The notes: a model not told the origin generated them from the sequence alone. A DNA stretch of 44,084 nucleotides from Prorocentrum cordatum (GCA_963575745.1 CAUYUJ010018323.1:164001-208084); one strand, 5' to 3'. Shown: positions 8,500 through 19,205, counted from the first letter of the stretch. Numbers and translations are program-made.

Positions 8500-8940
8500 C
8501 TATGTGGTGTGAGCTGGCAGGTGTAATCTAGGTGGCGCAGCACTGTAGTGCAATCTATGTGGTGTGGGCTACTCGGTGAAAGTCCAGTGGTGCAAGCTAT
8601 GTGGTCTGATCTACGTGCTGTAGTCCAGGTGGTGCAATAGCTGAGGTACAATCTATGTGCCCTGACCCTGTCTGGAAGGCGTGCGAGGCGACGCTCGCCA
8701 AGCACAGCCGCCCCGACGCAGACCCTGAGCTGGGGCCACGGCGCGCGGATTAGAAGTTCCTCGAGGGCTACGGCCTGGCCACGCAATGGGAACCTCTGGC
8801 GCGCTGGATCACCGAGAGAGCGCGGCGCGACGCCCGAAGCCATGCGATGTAATCTACTTGGTGCGATATACGCAGTGGAGTCCATGCGGTGTGAGCTAAG
8901 TGGTGTCAGCCATGTGGTGCAGTCTATGTGGTGTGAATCA
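8500..8940 (+). repeat. Degenerate ~15-bp GTGCAATCTATGTGGT repeats
   Basis: Tandem, diverged units of GTGCAATCTATGTGGT occupy 8500-8660 and 8845-8940. Related units recur at 9900-9985, 10140-10185 and 21410-21575, so this is a dispersed family. A coding-like block (8661-8845) interrupts this copy. Confidence 0.8.
8661..8845 (+). pseudogene. Orphan coding-like block of about 60 codons
   Basis: Within the degenerate repeat, the plus strand suddenly reads as ordinary protein: a Trp/Lys/Glu/His-containing start (VWKACEATLAKHSRPD), then, after one in-frame TAG, KFLEGYGLATQWEPLARWI and a basic helical end. TAG could derive from a TGG Trp codon. Repeat sequence flanks it on both sides. I read it as a captured exon or a gene fragment; the family is not recognised. 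Confidence 0.4.
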
Positions 8941-9117
8941 CTTGCCGAACTTGAAGTTGTCAACTCCACTGCTCGCGCAATCATCCCACCCACCCACCCG
9001 CAACTTGGTTTGCAAAACCCATGCGGGACCGAGCACAGATATCGTTCCGGGGTCGTCTTGGAGCCCTCGGGGGCGTCTCAAGAGCGCCCCAAGAAGGCCG
9101 GAGAAGCAAGACGGCCG

Positions 9118-9660
9118 ACGACGACGACGACGGCGACGATGACGACGCCGACGTCGACGATGACGAAGACGACGACGACGACGCCGACGACGACGACGAA
9201 GACGACGACGACGTCGCAACGGACGACAGCGGAGCGGAGGAAGGGAGACGACGACGGCGACAACGACGAACAACGACGACAACGCGACAACGACTACACG
9301 AGGAGGAGGAGGACGGCGGACGACGCGAACGACGAAGAAGGATACGGACTGGGGCGACGCCGACGAACGACAACGACGAGGGAGTAGGGAGACGGACGAA
9401 ACGAGATGACGACGACGACGACAACGACGACGACGACGGGCGACGAAATAGGAGGGACGACGACGAGACGCCGACGACGGACGACGACGACGACGACGAG
9501 GGAGGAGGAGGAAGGACGACCACGGCGACAACGACGACGGAAACGACCACGACGCCAAAGAGGACGACGACGACGAACACGAGGAAAGACACAGGACGAC
9601 GTAGGCGACGACGGCGACGACGACGCGGGAGGAGGAAGGACGACGACGACGACGACGCTG
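9118..9660 (+). repeat. GAC/ACG triplet array
   Basis: Imperfect (GACGAC)n over ~540 bp with AGG/GGA interruptions. It follows composite repeat copy 1 and ends at a CAAGAGCGCGCGCGCA block. The Asp-rich, Thr-rich and Arg-rich open frames are array products. Confidence 0.9.
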
Positions 9661-10065
9661 CAAGAGCGCGCGCGCACGCTTTTGTTGAAAATCCGTGTTG
9701 CGAAACCTTGTGAAATTTCACCGCGTAGTGTTTTTTACAAGGGAACCTCAGGAGGGGGAACCCAGTTTGCCTGGGACATTGTGATTTCATATTTCGGATG
9801 GACATGTGGTCAGACTCGTATGTGATTTACATACCCGAAAGGGGGGGCGACAACGCCGGGGGGGGGTAGAGTCTATTCTTTCTTTTTCGAGAGGAGGATC
9901 TATGATGCGTGAGCTGTGCAGTATGAGATATGTGGTGCACTGTATGCGCTATGAGGTGTACGCTATGTGGGGCAGTCCACTCTGCTGAACTTGAAGTCGT
10001 CATCTCCACTGCTCGCGCAAACATCCCTCCCACCCACCCGCAACTTGGTTTGCAAAACCTCTTAA
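9660..10065 (+). repeat. Composite repeat, copy 2
   Basis: Repeats the block order of 7960-9020 in shorter form: AAGGGAACCTC (~9738), TTCATATTTCGGATGGACAT (9784-9803), GATTTACATACCCGA (~9823), G run plus TAGAGTCTATTCT (~9867), short GTGCA-type units (9900-9985), GAACTTGAAGTCGTCA and GCAACTTGGTTTGCAAAAC (9988-10060). A GAC array (10066-10139) again follows. The conserved blocks are over 85% identical by eye. Confidence 0.75.
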
Positions 10066-10139
10066 GACCGACTACGACGACACCGACGACAACGACGACG
10101 ACGACGACACTGACGACGTCTCCGACGACTTCGACGACG
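10066..10139 (+). repeat. Second, short GAC triplet array
   Basis: About 74 bp of imperfect GAC units in the same position relative to composite copy 2 as the long array has to copy 1. Confidence 0.85.
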
Positions 10140-10189
10140 GGTACGCTATGTGGTGCAGTCTATCTAGTGTGAGCTATGTTGTGTTCGCA

Positions 10190-10865
10190 CGGGGCGGCCA
10201 CGAGGCGGCCGCCGGCGGCTTCGTGGCGCAATCTCTCCGGACCCAACCTGCGCACGAGGCGGCCACGACGCGGCCACGGGGGGCCACCTGGCGAAACCTC
10301 GCCAGACCTCCCAGCGAACGGGGCGGCCACGAGGCGGCCTCGGGCGGCAACGTGGCGAAACCTCACCGGACCCACCTACCGCACGAGGCGGCCACGAGGC
10401 GGCCACGAGGCGCCACGAGGCGGCCACGAGGCGGCAGCGTGGCGAGACCCTGCTGGACGGCCGCGAAGCGGCCACGGGCCTCGACGTGAGGCAACGCGGC
10501 GAAACCTCGCCGGACACACTCAGCGCACAAGGAGGCCACGGGCGGCAACGCGGCGAAACCTCGCGGGAGCCACCTACCGCACGAGATGGCCACGAGGCGG
10601 CCACGGGCGGCAACACTGCGAAACCTCACCCGGCGCACGAGGCGCCCACGAGGCGGCCACGGGCGGCGACGTGGCAAAACCTCGGCCGGACACACCTTAG
10701 CGCATGAGACGCCCACGAGGCGGCCACGAGAGGCAGCGTGGACCTCGCTAGACCCACCCAGCGTGCAGGCATCCACGAGGCGGCCACGGGCGGCAACGTG
10801 GCGAAGTCTCGCTGGACCCGAGGCGGCCACGGGGCGGCCACGGGCGGCAACGTGAACACGCCAGG
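10190..10865. repeat. GGCGGCCACG minisatellite with AAACCTCGCCGGAC spacer
   Basis: Runs of GAGGCGGCCACG and GGGCGGCAACGTGGCG alternate with a spacer (GAAACCTC.CCGGACCCA or close variants), giving ~45-75 bp irregular units, about ten in all. Open frames on both strands (Arg/Pro/Ala-rich) are repeat-encoded. Confidence 0.9.
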
Positions 10866-10879
10866 ACCATCCACTCGCT

Positions 10880-10958
10880 AAGATATAGAGATATATACAG
10901 ACATCTGTATATACACATACATGTACACATACATATGCACATGCATAGCTATCCATAC

Positions 10959-10991
<33 letters not shown>

Positions 10992-11021
10992 TGTATGTAT
11001 GCATGCATGTATGTATGTATG

Positions 11022-11055
<34 letters not shown>

Positions 11056-11275
11056 TGTATGTATGTATGTATGTATGTATGTATGTATGTATGAATACAC
11101 ATTGATTTTGTTGACACGCGTGTAAACCTAGCTGTGCTTGAGTGTGCACATCAGCGTATGAACGCGGGCCTGTCCGTGCGTGCACATGTCTGTGCGCGAG
11201 CATCTACAGGTTCACGCGCTTGTTTGTGTGCGCGTGCATGCATGCTTTATGAATGATCACATGTGCACGTGCAGT
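10880..11275. repeat. TATG-rich island with (ATGT)n microsatellite
   Basis: Alternating purine/pyrimidine, AT-rich DNA inside a GC-rich region. The core 10960-11092 is a nearly pure ATGT tetranucleotide array. Beyond 11100 the sequence is TGTGTGCGCG-like. Confidence 0.9.
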
Positions 11276-11384
11276 GCCTGTGGCAAGCCCGCCTCCGTGC
11301 CACCGAAGCACTTAGCGTGGCGACCATTCGAGCACCGCCCAGAAGCCGTCACATGTGACACCTCCTCGGCTCCGCTTCTCGAGC

Positions 11385-11665
11385 AGGACTATTTGTGCCA
11401 TCTTGGGCTCCTGTGAGGCAGTCCTGGGGGTTCCTTGGAGCCCTCTGGAGGTGTTCTTGGGCCGTATTGAGGTCCTATTCAGCCGCCTTGGGGCTCTCTT
11501 GACCGTGCGGATGGGTTTTTGGGCCGTGGTATGCCGTGGTGAAGTCTTCTTGGGTCGTCTGGGGACCCTTCTAGGCTTTGGTTCCCTCCAGATGTCCTTT
11601 TTGACCAGTGGGGACCTCTTGTAGCCGCCTGGGGCCCTCTTGGGGCTGTCGGTGGACCGCAAGTG
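11385..11665. repeat. Short degenerate CTTGGGGGCC-type repeats (reverse orientation)
   Basis: Units such as TTCTTGGGCCGT, CCTTGGGGCTCTCTTG and TCTTGGGTCGTCTGGGG repeat every ~24-40 bp. They are the reverse complement of the CCAAGA.GGCCC units at 12.6-13.0 and 14.3-14.6 kb. The same orientation continues at 11985-12150 and again at 38.6 kb. Confidence 0.7.
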
Positions 11666-11984
11666 GACCGATCTTCGACTGAAGAATGTGGAACGCGAAG
11701 AACATGAAACAGTGTAAGGTCATATTTAGTGGGTTTTGGCTTCTCAAGGCCCTTCAGGATAGCGTCTTGATGGTACCTTGGAGTTTTTTTAATTCTCTAG
11801 CGCGTAATGGTCGGCACCCGGCCCCCCCCTCCCTGGGTAACGGTAACGATCGTACGAGGGGGGGGGGCCTTGGATCTCCCTCCGCATGCTGGTGTTCGCG
11901 CGCATATTTTTGCGATCGCATCGCCCCTGCCCGCCCCGACGTGCCCCACCCCGCCCAAGCGTTAGTGTTGCCAGAATAAACGAA

Positions 11985-12150
11985 AAGGATGTCTTGGAGT
12001 CCCTCGGAGGCCTTTTGAAACCAATAGGGTGCTTCTTAGGAGCTGCTTGGTGCCTCTTGAGACTCCGTTGAGGCATCTTTTTGGCCTTGGTTGCCTTCCT
12101 GGGCCGTCTTGCTAGCTTCAGAGGGCTTAGAAGAGCTCTAGGCAGCTGTT
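11985..12150. repeat. Short degenerate CTTGG-type repeats, second block
   Basis: Units TCTTGGAGTCCCTCGG, GCTTGGTGCCTCTTGAG and CTTGGTTGCCTTCCTGGGCC in the same orientation as 11385-11665. The DNA between the blocks (11670-11985) holds poly-C and poly-G runs around 11822-11870 and no gene. Confidence 0.65.
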
Positions 12151-12268
12151 GGGCCGCCCATGGACCATCGAGAGGGAGGGCCGATACACGTAACATTGTG
12201 TGCGGGGATAGGAGGGGGTCTTCGAAACGTTGCAAAGGCCATGCCACGCAGCACTTGCCATTCTCTGT

Positions 12269-12560
12269 CTCTCTCTCTCTCTCTTTCTGTCTTTCTCCGT
12301 ACTGCATTTATGTATGTATGGATATAGATATGTACATGTCTGTTCGTTTATGTGTTTGTGTGTGTTTGTACTGATGCACACATAATTATACACACATGTG
12401 TTTGTATATGCATGTTTGTAAGTTGTTAGGTGTGCATGCGTGCATGTATATGTGTGTATGCACAAATCTGTAGTTTTTGCTATGCTAGCTGTATATGCAT
12501 ACTGTGCATCTGTATATACGCAGTATACACACTTGCGCATACACACATGGGTTCAGGTAT
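12269..12560. repeat. (TC)n tract and TATG/TGTG-rich island
   Basis: A CTCTCT run at 12266-12285 leads into ~250 bp of alternating TATG, TGTG and CACA DNA of the same kind as at 10.9 and 13.1-14.0 kb. Confidence 0.85.
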
Positions 12561-12639
12561 ACGTGTTGCCATGCCCTTCCTCAAGGGCCGCCGCATTCGC
12601 CAGTGATGTCCCCTTCGATCACAAGAGCTCCGAAATGCT

Positions 12640-13030
12640 CCTTGGAACTCCTGGGAATTTCCGGGAACTTCCAGGAGGCTCCGTGCCCTGAAGAGCCGCT
12701 CCGGGGAGCTCCCAGGAGGGCGATACGGCCGAAACGCTCCCCGAGCGCCCGATACAGCCGAAGAGGCCTCCGAGATCGCTCCGAGATGGCCAAGACCCCA
12801 AGACGAGCCAAGGACGGTCCAGAAGGGGCCCCAAGACACTCCAAGAGGGCTCCTGGAGGGGCTCCAGGCGGCCCAAGAGGGCCCCCAGAGCCTATCTGGG
12901 CCGCCAGACCGCCCCAGAATAGCTCCAAGAGGCCCCCAAGAATTGCCCTGAGGGACCAACACGGCCGCAGAGGGCACCAAGACAGCTCAGGAGGCCCCCA
13001 AGACGGCCCGAAGACAAGGGGGCCCATTCC
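12640..13030. repeat. Short degenerate CCAAGACGGCCC-type repeats (forward orientation)
   Basis: Units such as CCAAGAGGGCCCCC, CCCAAGACGGCCCGAAGA and CTCCAAGAGG repeat at irregular ~12-25 bp spacing. They are the reverse complement of the 11.4-12.1 kb blocks, so the family flips orientation across the 12.3 kb AT-rich island. Confidence 0.75.
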
Positions 13031-13064
13031 AGATCCTGCATTGATGCGGCGCCGGTCATAATAC

Positions 13065-14010
13065 CAGAGTGTGTATGTATGCAGGCAGGCATGCCTGCAT
13101 GCATGTTGTCATGTATATACATATATGAACATTTGTTTACGTAAACACACTTATATATGTATGTATAACCAGATAGCTAGATATAAACACGTATATAGTT
13201 ATATGTTTTGTGTATATATATATGTGTGTATAGCTATACGCATATGTAGAGGTACATGTGTATGCACATGTAAATGTTGATGTAGATGTTTCTGTGCATG
13301 TTCATGTATGTATGTATGTATATATATATATGTATTGCCTATGCACATGAGCAGCATGAACACACACACATATATACATGTATATATGTATACGGACACA
13401 AGTTCATTTGTACACGCGGCGCATATTAATATGCGCATGTATGTGTGTGTAATTGTGCGTACATGTGCAAAGGTCTATGTAAATGTATACGTACATGCAT
13501 GTATACAAGTATATGATGCTGCATCTGTATATGTGTATTCATACGCAGACACATGTATAGCCATGTATACATATGCGTATGATTATGTTTAGGTGTACGC
13601 GTATATTCGTGTGTATGCGTACATGAAAATGTTTATTTACACGTGTATCCCTATCCATACGCGTATGTACATTTACGTGTATGCGTGTGTGTATGTATAT
13701 GTATAGGTCTTCCTATGTGTATATGCATGTGTATATGTATATGTAGATGCTTATGGTTTGCGTATGGCTATCTGCAGAACTGTACACATCTATGTGTACA
13801 CGCACAGGTGTACATGCATGTCTTAGTACAAGTATGATTGAACAGATGAGTGAAATTATGAATGCATGTATACATCCATGTATGCATGCATGCACGCATG
13901 CATGCATGTATGTATGTGTATGTACATGTATGTATGTGTATATATGTATGTACGTAAGTATGTATGTCTGTATCTATACATGGCATATCAACATATAGAT
14001 ATGTATGCAT
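13065..14010. repeat. Long TATG/CATG-rich alternating island
   Basis: Nearly 950 bp of imperfect TATG, CATG, TACA and TGTA alternation, far lower in GC than its surroundings. Tyr/Met/Cys/His/Val-rich frames here are products of the tetranucleotide. Borders with GC-rich DNA at both ends are sharp. Confidence 0.9.
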
Positions 14011-14289
14011 ACACATCGGAGTGGGCCGCGGGCGGCCCCGGGACCAGGGCCATGGGTTGGCATGGCCGCTCCGGGGGGCCCACGTGCGCCCCCGTGGCAT
14101 CCAAAGTGGCCCCGTGTGTGCATCAGACCCCGGGGGCGCCGAAGATGGCTTTTCAACGGCCTCCGAAGGCGTCCAGGCTGCGCTAGGACGGCCCCGGGCG
14201 GGCTTCAGTGGGCGCCCGCGGCCCCAGACGAGCGCCCCGAGAAGCAGACATCTCAGCTTTCAGCGCTTGTCAATGTTTTGGAGTCCTCC

Positions 14290-14600
14290 ACACGTCGAGT
14301 CTCTGACGATCCAAGACGGCCCAAGAGACCCCCAAGACTGCCCCAAGACGGGCCAAGAGGCCCCCAGGCGAGCTCCGAGGCGGCCCACGAGGGCCAGGGC
14401 TGCCTAAAGACAGCTCCAAGAAGGGCTCAAGAGGCTACCATGACGCCCCCAAGAGGCTCCCACGACGCCCCACAAGGCCCCCAAGAGACTCCCTCCCTCA
14501 ACGCCCCAGAAGGCCCCAAAACGGCCCCCAAGAGGCCCAACAACGGTTCCCAAGAGGCTCTCGAAAGGCCTCCCGCGACATCCCACCGAACATCGTAGAG
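14290..14600. repeat. Short degenerate CCAAGA.GGCCC-type repeats, forward orientation
   Basis: Units such as CCAAGACGGCCCAAGAG, CCCCCAAGAGGCTCCC and CCCAAAACGGCCCCCAAGAG. Same family and orientation as 12640-13030. The GC-rich DNA at 14030-14290 shows no gene. Confidence 0.75.
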
Positions 14601-14604
14601 GCTG

Positions 14605-15180
14605 TTGACCCAAAGCACAAGCACGGTTGCGGGATGAGCCATCCGGATCTCTTTCGCAAACCGTCACGCTCCGTCTCACCCTCTTTCTCGTGGCCTTCCC
14701 AGCTCTTACCGTTTCTGTTTTGTTACCTCATAACTCTTCCGTTTCTTTTCCAAGTTACGCCTCCCCATCCCTTTCTGAAGATTCTCGAATGATTCCGCCA
14801 GGCCGCTCTTCCGAATTTGCAGCCTCATGATGGTTACCCTGGGACCCTCCACCAAGCGGACCAAAACCATCATGTTCCCAGGGAGCCTTCTGGGAGCATG
14901 ATTGTCGCCGCCAGTCCGAGGAGGACACCTGTTGCACCCTTCGGTGCAGTGATGTTGCTGCGCCAGGAGATCACTTTCGCGGTCTCTACGCGAGCCTCCT
15001 CCCTCAAGGGAGGGCAGTCTTTCCTCGGAGCCGTCTTCGACTTCCTGGCTCATCGCTCGCTGTCTCGCTCGTCTGCCTCTCCCCTCCTCCGGCTGGCACA
15101 GACGCGCTCCGCCCAGGGCTTCAATTTCGCCAGGGCCCGTTCTGCCTCGCCTCGCCCTTCTCGCTTCGCCAGGGCTGTCT
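14605..15180. other. Gene-free spacer with a 10-bp inverted repeat
   Basis: No convincing gene. CATGATGGTT (14826-14835) is exactly inverted as AACCATCATG (14865-14874) around 29 bases, with nearby CCCTGGGA and TCCCAGGG phrases also inverted. The minus frame across 14706-15209 has biased Arg/Gly/Glu content and no domain. Confidence 0.5.
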
Positions 15181-15189
15181 TCGCCAGCG

Positions 15190-15345
15190 AGGACGGGGCG
15201 GGCTGTCACGAGGGCGGGCGGGCGGACCGCTGACGCGCAGGCGGGCGGGCAGCTGACGGGCGGGTGGCCAGGCGCCCGGGGCGGGCTGGGAGACGGGCGG
15301 GCGGAGCCTGCCGGGCGGGTGGGCGGGCGGTCACCACCTGGGCGG
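15190..15345. repeat. GGGCGGGC-rich G-tract repeat
   Basis: Clustered GGGCGGGCGGGC units separated by CAGCTGACG, TGGCCAG and similar phrases. G-quadruplex-prone on the plus strand by composition. Confidence 0.75.
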
Positions 15346-15484
15346 GGAGCCTGGCGAAGCTAGCCAGTCGGAGTGAGCCGGGAGAGGCGAGACCTGCGCG
15401 AACCGCGCCTGGCTCCATCTGCCGCGGCCGCTGCCCCTCTCCCCTCGCCCTTCTTCTTTAACGGCTTCTGATTCCTGACTCTAT

Positions 15485-16005
15485 TTTGTCTTGCGTCTTC
15501 CTGGTCCTCATCGTTCTCATCACTCTCGTCCTCCTGCTCCTCGCTGTCGCTCTCTTTATCCTCCTCCTCTTCCTCTTCTTCCCCCTCGCCGTCTTGCTCG
15601 TCGTCTGCTGCCTCCTCCCCCTACCCCCCTGCCTGCGCAGCCCTCCAGAGTAGGAGGCCGATGCGATCCAGCTGGCGCCGGAGCGCTTGAGACGCGACCG
15701 CGAGTTCGCCCTCCGAGCTGTGGAGAGGAACTGGGAGGAGCTCCCCACCGCTCGTCGTCGCCGTCGCCACCCTCCTCCGCCTCCGCCTCCGCCTGCCATC
15801 CCCCTCCGCCTTTTCCTTGTCGTCGGCGTCGTCCTCCTCCTCCTCCGCCCTCCTCCTCGCCAATTCCCTCCGCCCCTTTCTCGACCTTTGCGTCTTACTT
15901 GGCGCTTTTTTCCCGCCCTTCCTCCTACGCCTCCTCGTTCTCTTCGTCTTCGTTGTCCTCCTCCTCCGCCTCCCCAGGCATTCGACGTCGCGCTTCTTCA
16001 AAATG
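15485..16005. repeat. CTC/TCC/CGCC pyrimidine-rich region
   Basis: Imperfect CTCCTC, TCGTC and CCGCCTCCG runs over ~500 bp. Ser/Pro/Leu-rich and Arg/Lys/Glu-rich frames on opposite strands are mirror images of the bias. No domain seen. Confidence 0.7.
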
Positions 16006-17386
16006 GGCGTCTTCCCCGGAGACCAGCTTTTCATACCGAGCCGTCCTTAGACAGGCCTCGGGCCCGGCGAGGGTTCTCGGAGGCTGAAAACTCCCCAAAA
16101 CCTTCCGTCGTGATCTTGCACGTCACGAGGATGTCGGGGTTCTCCTCGTCCTCGTCGTCGTCTTCCCGCGCTTGGATCAGCACAGGCCTGCATCTTCCCG
16201 TCTGTCGGTAGCGGTACCGGCGGGCTGAAATGTCGGCTGTCTCCCCACCAAGGTTGTGGTTTATATAAAAGGGGCGTTTCAGCATACTTTGCCTTTTCTG
16301 GTTCGGCTTGGTTTGTGTGCTTATGTTTGGTCCAGTTGCATCCATTCCCCACAATCGCATTTCGCTTGACACGGAGGGCACTGCAGACCGAGGTCGATTC
16401 GCTCCCAGAATAATCGCGGTGCATATTATAATATGACTGTTGCGCGTTTTACTATGACGCCTGGTCGATTGACCAGTGGTTGCGCTCTCTCATGCCACTC
16501 TCTTCTTAAGAAAGCATGAGTAGCGCGATCCTGGAGGAAAGAAGCACGATTACTCTGACCATGAATGAGATGTCGCCGGATCTTGGCGATGCCGAGCTTG
16601 GTAATGGTCCATGCTGGCTGTCGCCGACTCGCGAGGGTATGACCAAAATGGGAGGCGACCAAGATCGACGCCGACATTTGCGCGTTCAGTCTTGATCATG
16701 GTCACCATTTGCTTTCCACTCTAATTCAAGGAGGGGCTTCGCTTTCGGCGGAAGCTGGCCGAAGTAAAACCACCAGCGGGTCCGCCAGCGGGATCGCTGG
16801 CGGAAGGCCGACCCTGCGGAAGGCGGCGGACGTAGTTATTCGAACGCGATTCCTCAACATTCTCGTGTCCAGGGTTTCTAGAATCGGCCAAGTGGCCGAT
16901 TGGGCCATATCGGTTCGGCACATACTGCCTTTGTCTGTTATTCCTTTTCTTTCCCCTCCCGTGTCTCACACTTCCTCGGCTGCTCGCCTCGAGAGGCGAC
17001 GCGAGGAGCATCAGGTCTGCCTCGTGTTGCCATGATGAGAGGGGAAAGAGGATTTGCAGCCCGACGAAGGCCCCCCCCCGAAACAAGGCCTTAGCTTAGC
17101 TGCCCCGATGCGCCCGTTTGGCACGCCACACGTGCCGTGTTCGAGAGTCAATCTTGACAGCACGCTGCGTGCTGGCTCGGCACGTGTTGGCCACGTTTTT
17201 GCGAGCGTGTCGCGCCAAGCGTGCGTTTTCGATCTCTACGTATGTCCACACGCCACGTGTGTGCGTCTCGGGGCATCTCTGACCCCGAGTGCACCTGGCG
17301 CTCGGTGAAGGCGGTCCTCCGCGAGTCGTCTTTGCGCGTGCCTCTCTCCTCCTACCCCTCCGTGCTCCCCTCTCTCTTTCCACGAC
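16006..17386. other. Complex unique sequence without a supported gene
   Basis: Less repetitive than the surroundings. An 83-codon minus frame at 16426-16677 has fairly normal composition but no recognised family. A small hairpin lies at 16781-16804. An AT-rich TTTATATAAAAGG stretch sits at 16260-16272; dinoflagellate promoters generally lack TATA boxes, so I do not call it a promoter. Confidence 0.4.
16781..16804. repeat. Perfect 10-bp hairpin, family copy 1
   Basis: TCCGCCAGCG, loop GGAT, then CGCTGGCGGA. A related hairpin with the same flanks (GCGGGTCCGCC before, GGCGGAAGGCC after) lies at 27407-27428. Confidence 0.7.
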
Positions 17387-17388
17387 TA

Positions 17389-17565
17389 CAGTCGGGGCCC
17401 TGAAGAAGGAACCCTTTTGGTTGGGGAGGGGCTCCGCGTTCCTCAAGTGTTTCACAGCTTGCCTCGTGTTTTCCTTATGTTTGTCGATAGGAAATCGAAG
17501 TTTGACTTATGGAAAAGAGGGGCCTTGTTCCTTATTTAGGGTCCCTTAGGTCAACGCCCCGACTG
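17389..17565. mobile_element. TA-flanked MITE, copy 1 (177 bp)
   Basis: It begins CAGTCGGGGCCCTGAAGAAG and ends with the inverted GCCCCGACTG. The terminal inverted repeat extends over an interrupted ~25 bp that includes AAGGAACCC / GGGTCCCTT. A TA dinucleotide sits directly outside each end (17387-17388 and 17566-17567). CAGT termini with TA duplication are typical of Tc1/mariner-type non-autonomous elements. A second copy is at 25541-25716, about 80% identical over its full length. It has no coding capacity. Confidence 0.8.
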
Positions 17566-17567
17566 TA

Positions 17568-18370
17568 TCCTGGTGGGGCGACGCTCCAGGTACCACTCTC
17601 TTGTCTGGCCGAGGCGCGCCTGGAAGGACTGGTTCCCCTAAGCGGGGCCGTCCTCCCTTCAGGCTCTTTGCACTGGAGCTTCTTTCGTTCGCCACGAAGG
17701 ATCCCGAGGGAAGCGTGTCCTGGAAGCTTTCTTCAGTTCTTTTCGGGCTCCTGGGGCCCTCGACGGGCCCTGGGACCGTCAAACAACGATTCAGGCTGAA
17801 GAAGTGGTCCCATGTTGGAGGCCCATGGGTCCAGGACCTGTTTCCCTCGGGACCCGTTTCTTTCATGCCGCCGGGCCCAATCGTATGACAGTTTGGGCGC
17901 ACCCAGAGCACAGATTTGCGCGCTGCCGTCTCCGCTTCCGTGCTGCCCTTTGCCGCTCTCGCCTTGTCTCTTCTTTCCCCCCTCACTCTCTTGTTGCCTT
18001 CCCCCCCCTTCTGGCGTGATCGGAGTCTGGGTCATTCTCCAATCGTTGACGACGCTGCATGCTTTTCAACTTGCTTGCTGCTGTGTCTTTTGTCACCTGG
18101 CAGCAGTGGTGTTCCCCCTTGACTAGATGAGTGGGCGGTCGGACTACGGGGGATGCGCAGAGCACGCTTCAGTCCATGACCCCCTGCCTCGTTTCTTTGC
18201 TCCACGTCTTTGTCTCCCTCGTTCCTCCTCTTTGAGCTTGCGATGTTCTTGAATACCTGCGTGGCGGCTGCCATGTGGTTCCGACATTTTTCATCTTCAG
18301 CGACCTTTAGCGACCAAAGGGCATAGATGAGATCTTTGGGCCAAGGGCTTGTGGCGGGAAAGAAATAGTC
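17568..18370. other. GC-rich spacer, nothing identified
   Basis: Mixed GC-rich sequence with CCTGGGGCCCTCGACGGGCCC-like local palindromes around 17750-17775. Open frames on either strand lack recognisable motifs. Confidence 0.4.
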
Positions 18371-18372
18371 TT

Positions 18373-18566
18373 TCTTTTTCTTTCTCCTCGTCCTCCTCCT
18401 CCTCCTCCTCCTCCTCCGCCTCCTCCTCCTCCCTCCTTTGCTTCCCCTCCCCGTCCCTCGTCTTCCGCTGTTTTGTCATCGTCGTCGTCGTCGTCGTTGT
18501 CGTCGTCATCCTCCTTGTCATTCTCGGCCTCTTCGTCGTCGTCGTCGTCGTCGTTGTCGTCGCCGC

Positions 18567-18610
<44 letters not shown>

Positions 18611-18725
18611 TCGTCATCTTTCTCTTCTTCCTCCTTCTGTCCCTCCCACCCGCTCATCCTCATCCTGTCCTCGCCTCTTGCTCCCTTCGCCCTCCGTTTC
18701 CTCCCCTTTCCCCCCCCTCCTCGTT
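18373..18725. repeat. TCC and GTC triplet arrays
   Basis: TCC/CTC array at 18380-18440, then (GTC)n with GCC, TTG and ATC interruptions to ~18625, then C/T-rich DNA. The minus-strand frame contains long Asp and Glu runs that are pure array product. Confidence 0.9.
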
Positions 18726-19074
18726 GGCCTTCCGACGCCCGACTCCTCCTCCCCGACCAGAGGTGCGTGAATGCCGTCGCCATCGAATCGCGGTGGCCCG
18801 CATCGTTGCCGGCATCGTCACGTGAAGCACGGCCTTGGCTTGAGCGCGATCGCCACACGTGCGATTGCAATTCACGCTGACGCGCCACATTGGTCTCCGG
18901 CCAGCCGTTGGCACAGTGCTGCGCAGAAGCATGAGGATGGTTGGATGCGCGCACGTGCGTGCGGAGCGAGCAGGCGATGATGTTGATGATGGCGGCAGTT
19001 CTCTTCTGATGCTGATGGTAATGGTGGTGGTGGTGATGGTGCGCGTGTGCGCGCGATGATGATAAGATGGAGGA

Positions 19075-19205
19075 GCATGGGGAGGAGGAGGGCGAGGAGG
19101 AGGAGGGAGGCAGGGAGGATTGTGGCGGAGAAGGAGAAGGAGAAGGAGAAGGGGGAGGAGGAGAAGGATGAGGAGGAGGAGGAGGAGGAGGAGGAGGAAG
19201 AAGAT
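19075..19205. repeat. GGA/AGGAGA purine array
   Basis: Imperfect GGAGGA and GAGAAG units on the plus strand over 130 bp. The stretch from 18726 to 19074 before it is mixed sequence with no gene. Confidence 0.85.

Larger units (their letters stand above)
7960..9020 (+). repeat. Composite repeat, copy 1
   Basis: An ordered set of blocks shared with 9660-10065. Blocks: GAGGGAACCTC with G/C runs (~7975); TTCATATTT.GGATGGACAT with a GATTTACATACCCGA block (8022-8075); a G run then TAGAGTCTATTCT (~8110); the GTGCAATCTATGTGGT repeats (8500-8940); and GAACTTGAAGT.GTCA with GCAACTTGGTTTGCAAAAC (8946-9020). A GAC triplet array follows. A CAAGAGCGCGCGCGCA block is shared between ~8399 and ~9660. Confidence 0.75.

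Noticed and set aside
10960-11092. CRISPR-like regular array
   Set aside because: A pure ATGT tetranucleotide microsatellite with no repeat-spacer structure, in a eukaryotic genome.
16258-16275. TATA box (TTTATATAAAAGG)
   Set aside because: No gene start is recognised downstream and dinoflagellate promoters generally lack canonical TATA boxes; one AT-rich match is weak evidence.
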